Source: Hevea brasiliensis (taxonomy: Eukaryota; Streptophyta; Magnoliopsida; Malpighiales; Euphorbiaceae). Taken from it: a stretch of 64,000 nt of DNA. Each line of letters begins with the position of its first letter. Within the stretch, counting starts at the first letter, position 1. The stretch is taken from NCBI RefSeq assembly GCF_030052815.1, contig NC_079504.1, forward strand, positions 40,059,041 through 40,123,040. The letters are read 5' to 3'. Positions 34,114 through 44,801 of the stretch are shown here, in pieces. The position numbers and the translations under genes were made by a program. The notes under the pieces are model-generated. The model saw only the letters and a list, made by a program, of their open reading frames with translations. It was not told where the DNA came from and did not search any database.

Positions 34114-34191
34114 TCTATGTTAATAATTTTTCTTAATCTTTCAGAACTAGAGTTGGTGATTGATCTTGACTTTTTAATTGATATTTATAGT
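33481..34191. other. AT-rich non-coding DNA with a (TA)n tract
   Basis: A TA dinucleotide run at about 34066-34102. No gene seen. Confidence 0.6.
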
Positions 34192-34632
34192 CTGTTGGGC
34201 ATTGAGTTTAGAAGGTCGAAGCTATTTTTTTGAATAAAAATATCATTTTAAATGTTGTCAAAAAAAAGTGAAAAAAGTTGTTTTGTTATTTTATTATTTT
34301 TATGATTAAAACTTATCAAATTTAATTTTTAATTATTTTTTAATACTCTCTAACTAGTATATTTAAAAAAATAATTTTTTCAATAGTTGTTTCAACAGCA
34401 ATACCAAATAAGCTTTTAGTGTCTATTTGATATTGAAGTTAAAAAGTCAAAACTATTTTTTTAAGAAAAAAGTATCATTCTGTTTGAAAAAAATTATTCT
34501 ATTATTTTAGTGTACTTATGATTAAAAGTTATCAAATTTAACTTTTAATTATCTTCTAATATTATCTAATTAGTATATTTAAAATAATATTTTTCTCAAC
34601 AGCAGCTTTATTAATAATACCAAACAAGCTCT
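34192..34632. repeat. Tandem duplication of a ~220 bp unit
   Basis: Units 34192-34419 and 34420-34632 align across their length. Both contain ATTAAAA-TTATCAAATTTAA and end CAATACCAAATAAGCTT or a close variant. Confidence 0.75.
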
Positions 34633-34989
34633 TTAAGGGTTTTGAGGTAGCTAATATCGAATTGATATCCAACAATTATTTCATTACTATTTGGTGAAGT
34701 TTATAAATTAGTTATTGATAGTTGATATTATATAATTTTTAATTTTTTATATTTAATTTAATTTCTTATAAATTAAATATTAATCAATAATTTTGATAAT
34801 TGATCAAATGAACATTAAAAAATATTTATTTTTATATTTTTTGATAAATTAAATTTATTGTCTATAATTATAAGTCTATAATTACAATAATTTAATATTT
34901 TAAATTTTTTAATAATACTAAAATATTCTCAATATTAAAAAAAAACTCGCAATATAAACAACTAGCGGAATACCCGTGCTATGCACTGT

Positions 34990-35053
<64 letters not shown>
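34633..35053. other. AT-rich DNA ending in an (AT)n microsatellite
   Basis: A pure AT run occupies about 34992-35053 and directly abuts the palindrome at 35054. No coding content. Confidence 0.65.
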
Positions 35054-35058
<5 letters not shown>

Positions 35059-37219
35059 AAATAGATGTAATATAATTATCACAAGTTATTATGTTCCTAA
35101 TTTTTAATTTAAAAAGTCAATTGCGCTAAAATCAAGACTTATATTTACTTTGAAGAAAAATTAATATTTAAAAGTTTTTTTTCTTCCTTTTATGCATTTA
35201 ATAAATTTTAATTTACTTTAATGTTATTTTTTTATTATTTTAAAATGATTTTATTATTATTATTATATATGAAAAATAATTTATGGCCATGAAAAAAAAA
35301 CTTATGGCTATTAAGTTCTTATATTTGCTTTGAAGAAAAATTAATATTTAAAAGTTTTTTCTCTTCCTTTTATGCATTTAATAAATTTTAATTTACTTTA
35401 ATGTTATTTTTTTATTATTTTAAAATGATTTTATTATTATTATTATATATGAAAAATAATTTATGGCCATGAAAAAAAAACTTATGGCTATTAAGTTCAT
35501 TGATTTGAGAGTAATAGTTAACTTATTTGATTAAAATTTATTGCTAATATTTTAGAATTTTAATATATAATAATAATATATAATAATAATAATAATATTA
35601 AAATTTTAAAATATTAGCAATAAATTTTAATCAAATAAGTTAACAATTACTCTCAAATCAATGAACTTAATAGCCATAAGTTTTTTTTTCATGGCCATAA
35701 ATTATTTTTCATATATAATAATAATAATAAAATCATTTTAAAATAATAAAAAAAATAACATTAAAGTAAATTAAAATTTATTAAATGCATAAAAGGAAGA
35801 GAAAAAAACTTTTAAATATTAATTTTTCTTCAAAGTAAACATAAGTCTTGATTTTAGCGCAATTGACTTTTTAAATTAAAAAAACTTATGGCTATTAAGT
35901 TCTTATATTTACTTTGAAGAAAAATTAATATTTAAAAGTTTTTTCTCGTCCTTTTATGCATTTAATAAATTTTAATTTACTTTAATGTTATTTTTTTATT
36001 ATTTTAAAATGATTTTATTATTATTATTATATATGAAAAATAATTTATGGCCATGAAAAAAAAACTTATGGCTATTAAGTTCATTGATTTGAGAGTAATT
36101 GTTAACTTATTTGATTAAAATTTATTGCTAATATTTTAGAATTTTAATATATAATATAATATATATTATATTATATATTAAAATTCTAAAATATTAGCAA
36201 TAAATTTTAATCAAATAAGTTAACAATTACTTTTATACATTTAATAAATTTTAATTTACTTTAATGTTATTTTTTTTATTATTTTAAAATGATTTTATTA
36301 TTATTATTATATATGAAAAATAATTTATGGCCATGAAAAAAAAACTTATGGCTATTAAGTTCATTGATTTGAGAGTAATTGTTAACTTATTTGATTAAAA
36401 TTTATTGCCAATATTTTAGAATTTTAATATATTATATTAAAATTCTAAAATATATTATATTATATATTAAAATTCTAAAATATTAAAATTCTAAAATATA
36501 TTATATTATATATTAAAATTCTAAAATATTAAAATTCTAAAATATATTATATTATATATTAAAATTCTAAAATATTAGCAATAAATTTTAATTAAATAAG
36601 TTAACAATTACTCTCAAATCAATGCACTTAATAGCCATAAGTTTTTTTTTCATGGCCATAAATTATTTTTCATGTATAATAATAATAATAAAATCATTTT
36701 AAAATAATAAAAAAAATAACATTAAAGTAAATTAAAATTTATTAAAAAAATAACATTAAAGTAAATTAAAATTTATTAAATGCATAAAAGGAAGAGAAAA
36801 AACTTTTAAATATTAATTTTTTTTCAAAGTAAATATAAGTCTTGATTTTAGCGCAATTGACTTTTTAAATTAAAAATTAGTAACATATATTAAAATTTTA
36901 AAATATTAGCAATAAATTTTAATCAAATAAGTTAACAATTACTCTCAAATCAATGAACTTAATAGCCATAAGTTTTTTTTTTATGGCCATAAATTATTTT
37001 TCATATATAATAATAATAATAAAATCATTTTAAAATAATAAAAAAATAACATTAAAGTAAATTAAAATTTATTAAATGCATAAAAGGAAGAGAAAAAACT
37101 TTTAAATATTAATTTTTCTTCAAAGTAAATATAAGTCTTGATTTTAGCGCAATTGACTTTTTAAATTAAAAATTAAGAACATAATAACTTGTGATAATTA
37201 TATTACATCTATTTCAAAA
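35054..37219. repeat. Nested palindromic repeat (foldback), about 2.2 kb
   Basis: The outermost arms are inverted copies: TTTTGAAATAGATGTAATAT at 35054 and its reverse complement ending at 37219, extending inward with the GTCAATTGCGCTAAAATCAA block. Inside, modules recur in both directions. They include ACTTTGAAGAAAAATTAATA, CTTCCTTTTATGCATTTAAT, TTTATGGCCATGAAAAA and TTGATTTGAGAGTAATTGTT, at about 35130, 35320, 35510, 35600-35880, 35890, 36110, 36180-36360, 36560-36870 and 36890-37170. I count at least three hairpin centres (about 35575, 36155, 36480). No ORF. This looks like a MITE or foldback element that grew by inverted duplication. Confidence 0.8.
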
Positions 37220-37900
37220 ATATAAAAAATACTTAATGTTGACTTTTCAATTTTAAAAAATTAAAAATTAATGGATAGGCATTACATTTAATAATTCGAC
37301 ATATTTAAAAAATGTAATCATTAATTTCTCATAAAAATTCAAATATATTTGATTCTAATTTTGAGCAGATATTTTAAAAGAAATTAAACTTTTAGTTATA
37401 GTAATAATTGGATAATCATTATAATATTAGTTGAATTTTAAAATTAAATGTCTTAAGTTGTCAAATTATTAGCAATTAAATACTAAATTTAATTATAATA
37501 AATGTGTTCAAAAGTATTTTACCTTCTTTTAAAATAACTGCCATTGACTTTTTAAATTAAAAAATAAGAAACTTGTAATGAATGACAATTATATTTATTA
37601 ATCAATACTTTTTCTATTATTTAAATTTAGAAGATCAAAATACTTAAGAATCATATTTAAAAATAAAATTATATAATAATTATATACCACAATTGTTTAA
37701 GAAATATAGAAAAATTGTTATCAATAAAATTAATTAAAAATTGCTACTTACAATAAATGTGACAAATTTAAAATCCTATATCTTATGGAATTTGTTTTAT
37801 AAAATTTGAACAACCTCTTTATTAGAAAGCGAACATAGAATATACATAAATTAATATATATGTGTTTATTGAGTATAATTAATAAATTAATATGATTAAC
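37220..37900. other. AT-rich non-coding DNA
   Basis: No gene, tandem array or recognisable element seen. Confidence 0.5.
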
Positions 37901-37904
37901 TCTT

Positions 37905-37947
37905 AGTTTTTTTCTAACTCTAATTAAATTAAACTTTTCTAGACATT

Positions 37948-37999
<52 letters not shown>

Positions 38000-38745
38000 G
38001 CTACTTATTATAATATTAAAATATAATAATTATATAATTTATAACTTACATATACATAATTAGAGAATTAATAACTTAATCATAATTTATAGAAATTGTA
38101 TCACTAATTAATTTTTCTAAATAATAATAAAATAATATAACATAACATGATTAATATTAACTAAATTAATAATATTAATTATTTATTAATATACTATAAA
38201 AATATCAAAAAAATAATGAAAATTAAATATTAATATAAATTTATTGTTTAACATAACCATGAAAATAAATTTTTATTTCATTTTATTTTTCCACAATTCA
38301 TTTTATATAGCATTCAATATGTAATTAAAAATATGTTTTTATTAAATAAATACTAAAATAAGATAAATAAAATAACATTAAAGTAAATTAAATATTATTA
38401 AATATACAAAAGAGAAAGAGAAAGAAAGCAAAGTATTTAACTCCATGTGACAATTTTTATAGTATAATGTTAAATTATTTTATTAATTTTAAGATATATA
38501 TAATTATTAAATTTTTATAATTAAATGAAATAATTAAAAATTTAAGAATCATTAAATAAGAAATTTATTAAATTATTAAAATATATTGATAATAATGGTA
38601 ATAGTAAAAATAATTAATGGTAACAGTAATGGTAATAATTAATTACATTAATTAATATAATTATTAAATATAACCTCTATATATATATATATATAAAATA
38701 AAGAGTTTTTCCTATATTTAATTAAATTGAGGTTTTTACATATTT

Positions 38746-38802
<57 letters not shown>

Positions 38803-39075
38803 GCTACTTATTACAATATTAAAGTAATAACTAAGTAAATAGTTTATAACTTGTATACACATAATTAAGGAATTAACAACTTAATCATAATTTTAAAAAA
38901 TTATATCATTAATTAATTTTTCTAAATAATAATAAAACAATATAACATAATTAATGTTAACCAGAGTAATAATATTAATTATTTATTAATATACTATAAA
39001 AAAAAGTAAAAATTAAATATTGATATAAATTTTCTATTTACCATAACTATGAAAATTCATTTTTTCATAATTCAT
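37905..39075. repeat. Direct duplication of ~390 bp, each copy led by an (AAT)n tract
   Basis: Copies lie at about 37905-38290 and 38703-39075. Each has (AAT)n (37949-37999; 38747-38801), then TAGCTACTTATTA and TTAATTTTTCTAAATAATAA, and a long matching tail. Confidence 0.7.
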
Positions 39076-39119
39076 TATATATATATATATATATATATCA
39101 TTTAATATATAATTAAAAA

Positions 39120-39648
39120 TATATCCATGATTCCTGATTTTAATTTAGAGCATATATTTTAAAGGAAAATTAAACTTAATGAAATTTTTATCATTAATTT
39201 CTAAAAAAAAATTCAAATATTTTCTAATTCTTAATTCTAATTTTAAACATATATTTTTAATGACATTAAACCTAATTATGGGGTGTGTGTGTGTATATAT
39301 ATATATCTTAATTATCAAGAATCTTGGTCCTAATTTAGAGTAGATATTTTAAAGGAAATTAAATTTAATTAAAACTATTTAGAAAATACAAATAAAATTT
39401 AATGTCGACCTTTCATTTTTTTTAAATTAAAAATTAATTACCTTTAAAATTTCAATCATTAATTTCTCATAAGAATTTAAATATTCCTTGATTTCTTATT
39501 TTAATTTAAAGCATATATTTTAAAGAAGATTACACCTAATGAAAATTTTTATCATTAATTTCTAAAAAAAATTTAAATATCTCTTGATTCTTAGTTCTAA
39601 TTTTAAACAAATATTTTAAAGGAAATTAAACCTAATTATAGTAATTAA
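39120..39648. repeat. Direct repeats of ~165 bp
   Basis: 39120-39282 and 39483-39648 match. Both have GCATATATTTTAAAG, TTTTTATCATTAATTTCTAA and a CATTAAACCTAATTAT-like end. Related shorter pieces occur to about 40000. Confidence 0.6.
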
Positions 39649-40128
39649 TAATTTTTCATTATTTAAATTTGAAAGATCATATTAATTAAGAATTGTATTT
39701 AGAAAATTAGATTATATAATAATTATATATTACAACTATTTAGGAAATATAGATAAAATTTAATTTTGATCTTTTTTTTAAATAACCTTTAATAATTGAC
39801 ATCTTTTAAAAAAAATTCAATTATTAATTTCTCACAAATATTCAAATATCCTTAATTCTTTGTTCTAATTTAGAACAGATATTTTAAAGAAAATTAAATT
39901 TAATTAAAACTATTTAGGAAATATAAATAAAATTTAATGTTGACCTTTTTTTTTTTAAATTAAAGATATTTAAATTGAGAAGTTATTTAATAATTATATA
40001 TTTTAACTCTTTAGAAAAATACTGAAAAAATTAAGCCTCCAAGGCAGAATCTTTTTTATAGTTATCATTATGTTCTTCTTTTTCTTCATTTTATTAGTAT
40101 TTTGCTTTAAAATGACAATATCTCTCGT
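39649..40128. other. AT-rich non-coding DNA
   Basis: Fragments of the preceding repeat and T-rich sequence. An open frame starting at 40070 is discussed under rejected items. Confidence 0.45.
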
Positions 40129-40395
40129 GATTCTTTCTGGATTCCTACTTTTTCTGTCACTTTTTATGGTAATTTTGCTATATTTTTTTTTATTTGACTT
40201 AGTTACACTCGGTTCTGTACTCTGTTTCTTGTTGAAATTGTTAATTTTCTACTTAATTTCTCTAAAAAGAAAAAATTTTAACTTTATTTTCAAAGAATAT
40301 GAGAAACCTTCCTTACTAAGAAGATTTTTTTTTTTACTTGTTCTTCTGCAAGAACATGATCATTTTATTCTAATACTAGTTAAATAAAACTGTCT

Positions 40396-40432
<37 letters not shown>

Positions 40433-40662
40433 ATACTATGGGACGCATGTTTCATTTATTGAGGTAAATCTTATTATGGATCTTCCTAGTATTTGATTTG
40501 TAAATTTGATATTGTAGTGTTGATCTAATATTATATTTGTGGTACAACCTCCAAATAAAGACACATGGCCTGCAGTGACTTCTTTGCCTCACTTCAAGTC
40601 TGAAGAATCATTACAATTCACAAATAATATAATTTGGATCACAGAGAATAGAATATTATTTC
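40129..40662. repeat. Long direct repeat, copy 1
   Basis: It matches 41069-41582 from TCTTTCTGGATTCCTACTTT through CTTCTTTGCCTCACTTCAAG to the ATAATTTGGATC end. It contains a (TTTA)n tract at 40395-40430 that is much shorter in copy 2. Confidence 0.8.
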
Positions 40663-41068
40663 TTTAATTTCTTGTACTCAAGAAATTGAACTTTGATATT
40701 GATAAAAAAGAAAATATGTGTATTTAGGCATATTGAAGATCTTTTTTATATGTATTTAGGCAGTAAAAAGTTAAATTTGGATTATAATTTAAAAATTAAA
40801 TAAGGAAAAAAATTACTATCAATAAAATTGACAAATGAGATAAGGGAAAAAATTGCTAGTAATAAATTCAATTTAATATAATTGACATATGTGGGAAGAA
40901 TAAAATATTGCTAGTAATAAATTCAATTTAATATTGCCACTTGGCATTGCCACTTAGCACAGGAGAAAATTTGACTACTTTAAATATTGTCACGTGGCAT
41001 AAATATAATAGTTTTAACATCCTATGTGGCAGTACCAGGAAAACACCACTCTGCTTTATATATATATA
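40663..41068. other. Spacer between the long direct repeats
   Basis: It contains small repeated phrases (AATTGCTAGTAATAAATTCA twice, CACTTGGCATTGCCACTTAG). No gene. Confidence 0.5.
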
Positions 41069-41582
41069 TATTCTTTCTGAATTCCTACTTTTTCTACCAC
41101 TATTTATGGTAATTTTGCTATGTTTTTTTTTATTTGACTTAGTTACACTCGGTTTTGTGCTCTGTTTCTTGTTGGAATTGTTGATTTTCTATTTAATTTC
41201 TCTAAAAAGAAAAATATTTTAACTCTATTTTCAAATAATATGAGAAACATTCCTCACTAAGAAGATTTTTTTTTTTTTACTTGTTCTTTTGCAAGAACAT
41301 GAACATTTTATTCTAATGCCAATTAAATAAAATTGCCTTTATTTATTTATTTTTAATACTATGAGAGGCATGTTTCATTTTTTGAGGTAAATCTTATGAT
41401 GGATCTTCCTAGTATTTGATTTGTAAATTTGATATTGTAGTGCTAATCTAATAATATGTTTGTGGTACAACCTCCAAATGAAGATACATAGCTTGCAGTG
41501 ACTTCTTTGCCTCACTTCAAGTTTGAAGAATCATTACAATTCACAAATGATATAATTTGGATCGCAAAGAATATAATATTCT
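41069..41582. repeat. Long direct repeat, copy 2
   Basis: Homologous to 40129-40662, with small indels and scattered substitutions. Preceded by a short (TA)n. Confidence 0.8.
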
Positions 41583-42855
41583 TCACTTAATATGAATTTT
41601 CAACGTATTTTTTAACAGTGATTTGGGATTGACCATTATTGTGCATTTCACATGACCTGATGCCTGAGCAAAGAGCATAAATGTAATTCGAAAATTAAAG
41701 AACTCAATAATTTAAAAAAATAATCTTTTTTTGCAAACTTTTGAATTGCAATTTTCATCCAAAAATTAATTAAATCACTTTCATATTTTTTTTTTTATAA
41801 TTGTCAAAAAAAATTATATCTCTAAACCTTTTAATCCTTATCAATTTTACATTATCATTAATAAAACTTTTATATCACTAACGAAGACAACACGTCAGCT
41901 GCCACAACATGTCAACGATAGAGTATAATTAGTAAATGTTAAAAAGTATAGGATTTAATTGAAAATTTAATTAGTATATGATATAATTATAAAAAAAATG
42001 AAAAGTACAAAATTTTTTTAGTAATTTCTTTTAAAATTATTAAATTTTAAAATATAAATTATTAATTATAAATATATTTTATATAAATAATTTTATTGGT
42101 TACTTTATACATTACCATCCCTAACATAATATAAGGACTAAAAAAAATTTTCCTTAAATATTTACTGTAAAAGTTATATATAATTAATTAAATATATACA
42201 ATTAAGTCTTTAAAACTAGCTAAGCTCAGTTATATGAATTATGTTTTACCATTCAGTTATGTTTAAAACCAATTTCATAAGGTTATAATTTTTTCGTTAT
42301 TACTTCCTATTTTAGGTTTTTTCCTTTTAATTTTAATTTTTTTACCACTATTTTATCACATTTTAGTATTGAATTATCATTTAGTATTGAAACAATTTAT
42401 TAATGATAAGGTAAAATTGATAAGAATTAAAAAAATTTATGATTTAATTAGTAATTTTTATAATATAAAGTAATTACAAAAATTTTAAAAATATAAAAAT
42501 TTTGGCAGTTATTTTTTTATCCTTCACATTCATGATATTTACGAAGAGGGAACGTCGATATAATTATTTTAAATGAGAAAACTATCAGTTGCCTTGCCAA
42601 ACACCATCTACACTATTATTATCAATATTATTATTATTTATCATGGTTGTAAAAATTAAACTGAACCAATCACTTGGACGAATTTAATTGGAAATTAAAC
42701 TTGATCTGATTCTTTCACTTACAAACTCTAATTTCAACAAAATCAATGTCAACTGGCCGAATAAACGGCAAATTAATTGACCAGCAACCCAACTAAATAA
42801 ATGAAATGGGACATGCATGCTGGGAGTTGTGCCTGTGACCTGAGAGGGCTCTAAG
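41583..42855. other. AT-rich non-coding DNA
   Basis: No gene or element recognised. Confidence 0.5.
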
Positions 42856-43399
42856 GGTGAGTAGATTTCGGTTTGAACTAAAAAATCAAATCGAATTGAG
42901 TCAAATTGGTTCAATCGGTTCAGTTTTAAATTTTAATTGATTCGGTTCGGTTCGATTTTATATTATAAAAATTTTGGTCATTTCAGTTCTGTTCGGTTTT
43001 GAAGAGAAAAAATCGATTAAATCGAATCGAACCGAATAGTAATTTTATATATATAAATCAAACCAAATCGAACCGAATTTATTTTTGAATTGATTTATTT
43101 TTATAGGGAATTTATGAATTATATTTAATTATATATATATAAATCATTTAATTTCATTGATTAATGTTTATTAGGTTCAAACCAAAGTCAAAATTAGATC
43201 AAATAACTTAAAAATCAAGTCTAAATTTAAAAATCAATCAAAAATCAAAACCGATCGGTTTGAACCGAATCGAACCAAAATAGAGCGGTTCGATTCGATT
43301 CAATTTTTTATCCATTTCGATTTGGTTCGATTTCTAAAATATATAATTCAGTTTTAATAATTTAATTTGGTTTGATTCGGTTTGAGCCGAATGCTCACC
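42856..43399. mobile_element. MITE-like foldback element with TTCGGTTCGGTT motifs
   Basis: The ends are inverted: GGTGAGTAGATTTCGGTTTG at the left, and a right end whose complement reads GGTGAGCATTCGGCTCAAAC. TCGGTTCGGTTCGATTTT in the left half and CGAATCGAACC in the right half can pair. Flanking 8-mers GCTCTAAG and GCTAAAGA are only partly alike, so the target-site duplication is weak. No coding capacity. Confidence 0.55.
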
Positions 43400-43430
43400 G
43401 CTAAAGAGCTCCACTTGTGCCCAAAGATGA

Positions 43431-43433
43431 TTA

Positions 43434-43490
<57 letters not shown>
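43431..43490. repeat. (TTA)n microsatellite
   Basis: About 20 uninterrupted units, directly after the MITE-like element. Confidence 0.95.
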
Positions 43491-43491
<1 letters not shown>

Positions 43492-44720
43492 ATAAGATTT
43501 TTTCGGTCTTGTGTGTTCTATAGTAACATTTATTTTTCATTGGAACATATAAATTTATTATTATAAGACTTTAATTTTAAGTATTTTTTTGTCATGAACA
43601 ATAAATATTGTTATTTAAAAGTTATAATTAACAATCCCTAATCTTCATTTCTCTCTCTTTTCTCTTAGATTCTATTTGACAACAATTTTTAAAGTAGCGT
43701 TTAATATTTTAATCAAAGTCATAACATTATCTCTCTTATTTATACGATTCAGTGATATAGTATTTATACTAATATTTAGAGATTGATGGAGTGATTCATG
43801 AAAAGTTACCCTCCTAACTTTTACAAGTTGAACGAGTATTTTGACAAGGTCAACAAAATTAAATTACTATTTTTATATTTAACAATGAATTTAACAGTTA
43901 TTTTTATTGAATATTTCTATTTTAACAGCTATATAAACAATTAATCACTAACAATTAGCTATTAATAAAATAACTGATAATTATTAAAATAACTAGCGAC
44001 TACTAAAATAACTAATATTATCTAACAGAGCTTTTGTCAATATCCCTTTAGTCCATAAGTTCTTATTGGGTCAAGTGTATTGTCAATAGCCCTTTTGGGA
44101 TTCCCTATGGATTTATTTCATTCGGCCAACACCTCTGTCTTTATTCTTTTTTCTCTCTCATTTCATTGCTTAAGAAACTCAGAACCCTAGTTATAGTCTT
44201 TCCAAGTTCACTCTTTAACTTCTACTCATATCTCTAATTTTGAATCCAAAGCACCAACTGAGCCAACATTCACAAAATTCAGTTACCAAATCATATCCAA
44301 ATACCATGATTTCACTTTGCTCATAGAGCAAAAATTCCTTATTTTTTTTCAACATTTACTTGAGATAAATCGTAAATCCCTAATTTGAAGTACAAGGAGA
44401 TTACTTTAACAAAACTCTTTTAAGTATTGATACCTAGTTAACAAATAAAAAAAATAAAGATAAATTTCAAGCTCAATTTTACCTCTTATCTTGGAAATGA
44501 AAGGGAATGCGAAGGCGAAATATAACTAATGCTTTAAAGACCGAAATGTACGCAATGCATATTGTCTTAAAATTTAGAAGTGTTGACTTTATTGTATTTA
44601 TTGAGGTATATAGAATTTGTCGAGCTGTAATCGACCCTTTGACGCATTCCCCAAATGTCATTATTATTAGTTATGAAACTTTAAACACTGGGCTTGGATT
44701 GACATCGACTCTTAAAAAGT
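43491..44720. other. Upstream region of the receptor kinase, non-coding
   Basis: AT-rich with small open frames that lack any family feature. It probably includes the distal promoter of the gene starting at 44802, but no specific element is identified. Confidence 0.45.
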
Positions 44721-44727
44721 TTTTCTC

Positions 44728-44734
44728 TATATAG
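44728..44734 (+). promoter_or_regulatory. Probable TATA box of the receptor kinase gene
   Basis: TATATAG after a pyrimidine-rich stretch, about 70 bases before the ATG at 44802. The spacing suits a short 5' UTR. Confidence 0.5.
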
Positions 44735-44801
44735 TTTTTTGCATCTCACTTCTGAACTCACCCAACAAACCTGCCAGCTGCTTCCTCCCTCTTTACACCA
44801 A

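Noticed and set aside
37905..38801. CRISPR-like or satellite array in the AAT-rich region
   Set aside because: Simple trinucleotide tracts plus one large duplication; no regular repeat-spacer pattern.
40070..40387. 105-codon very hydrophobic ORF, with a shorter version at 40941-41222
   Set aside because: T-rich DNA gives Phe/Leu-rich frames by chance. Similarity between the two follows the direct repeat, and the starts and ends are not shared.
43334..43540. Small ORF (minus) with a long poly-asparagine run
   Set aside because: It is only the (TTA)n microsatellite read in frame; no flanking gene features.
44507..44734. 75-codon ORF just upstream of the receptor kinase
   Set aside because: No recognised domain, ends before the probable TATA box, and lies in low-complexity sequence.
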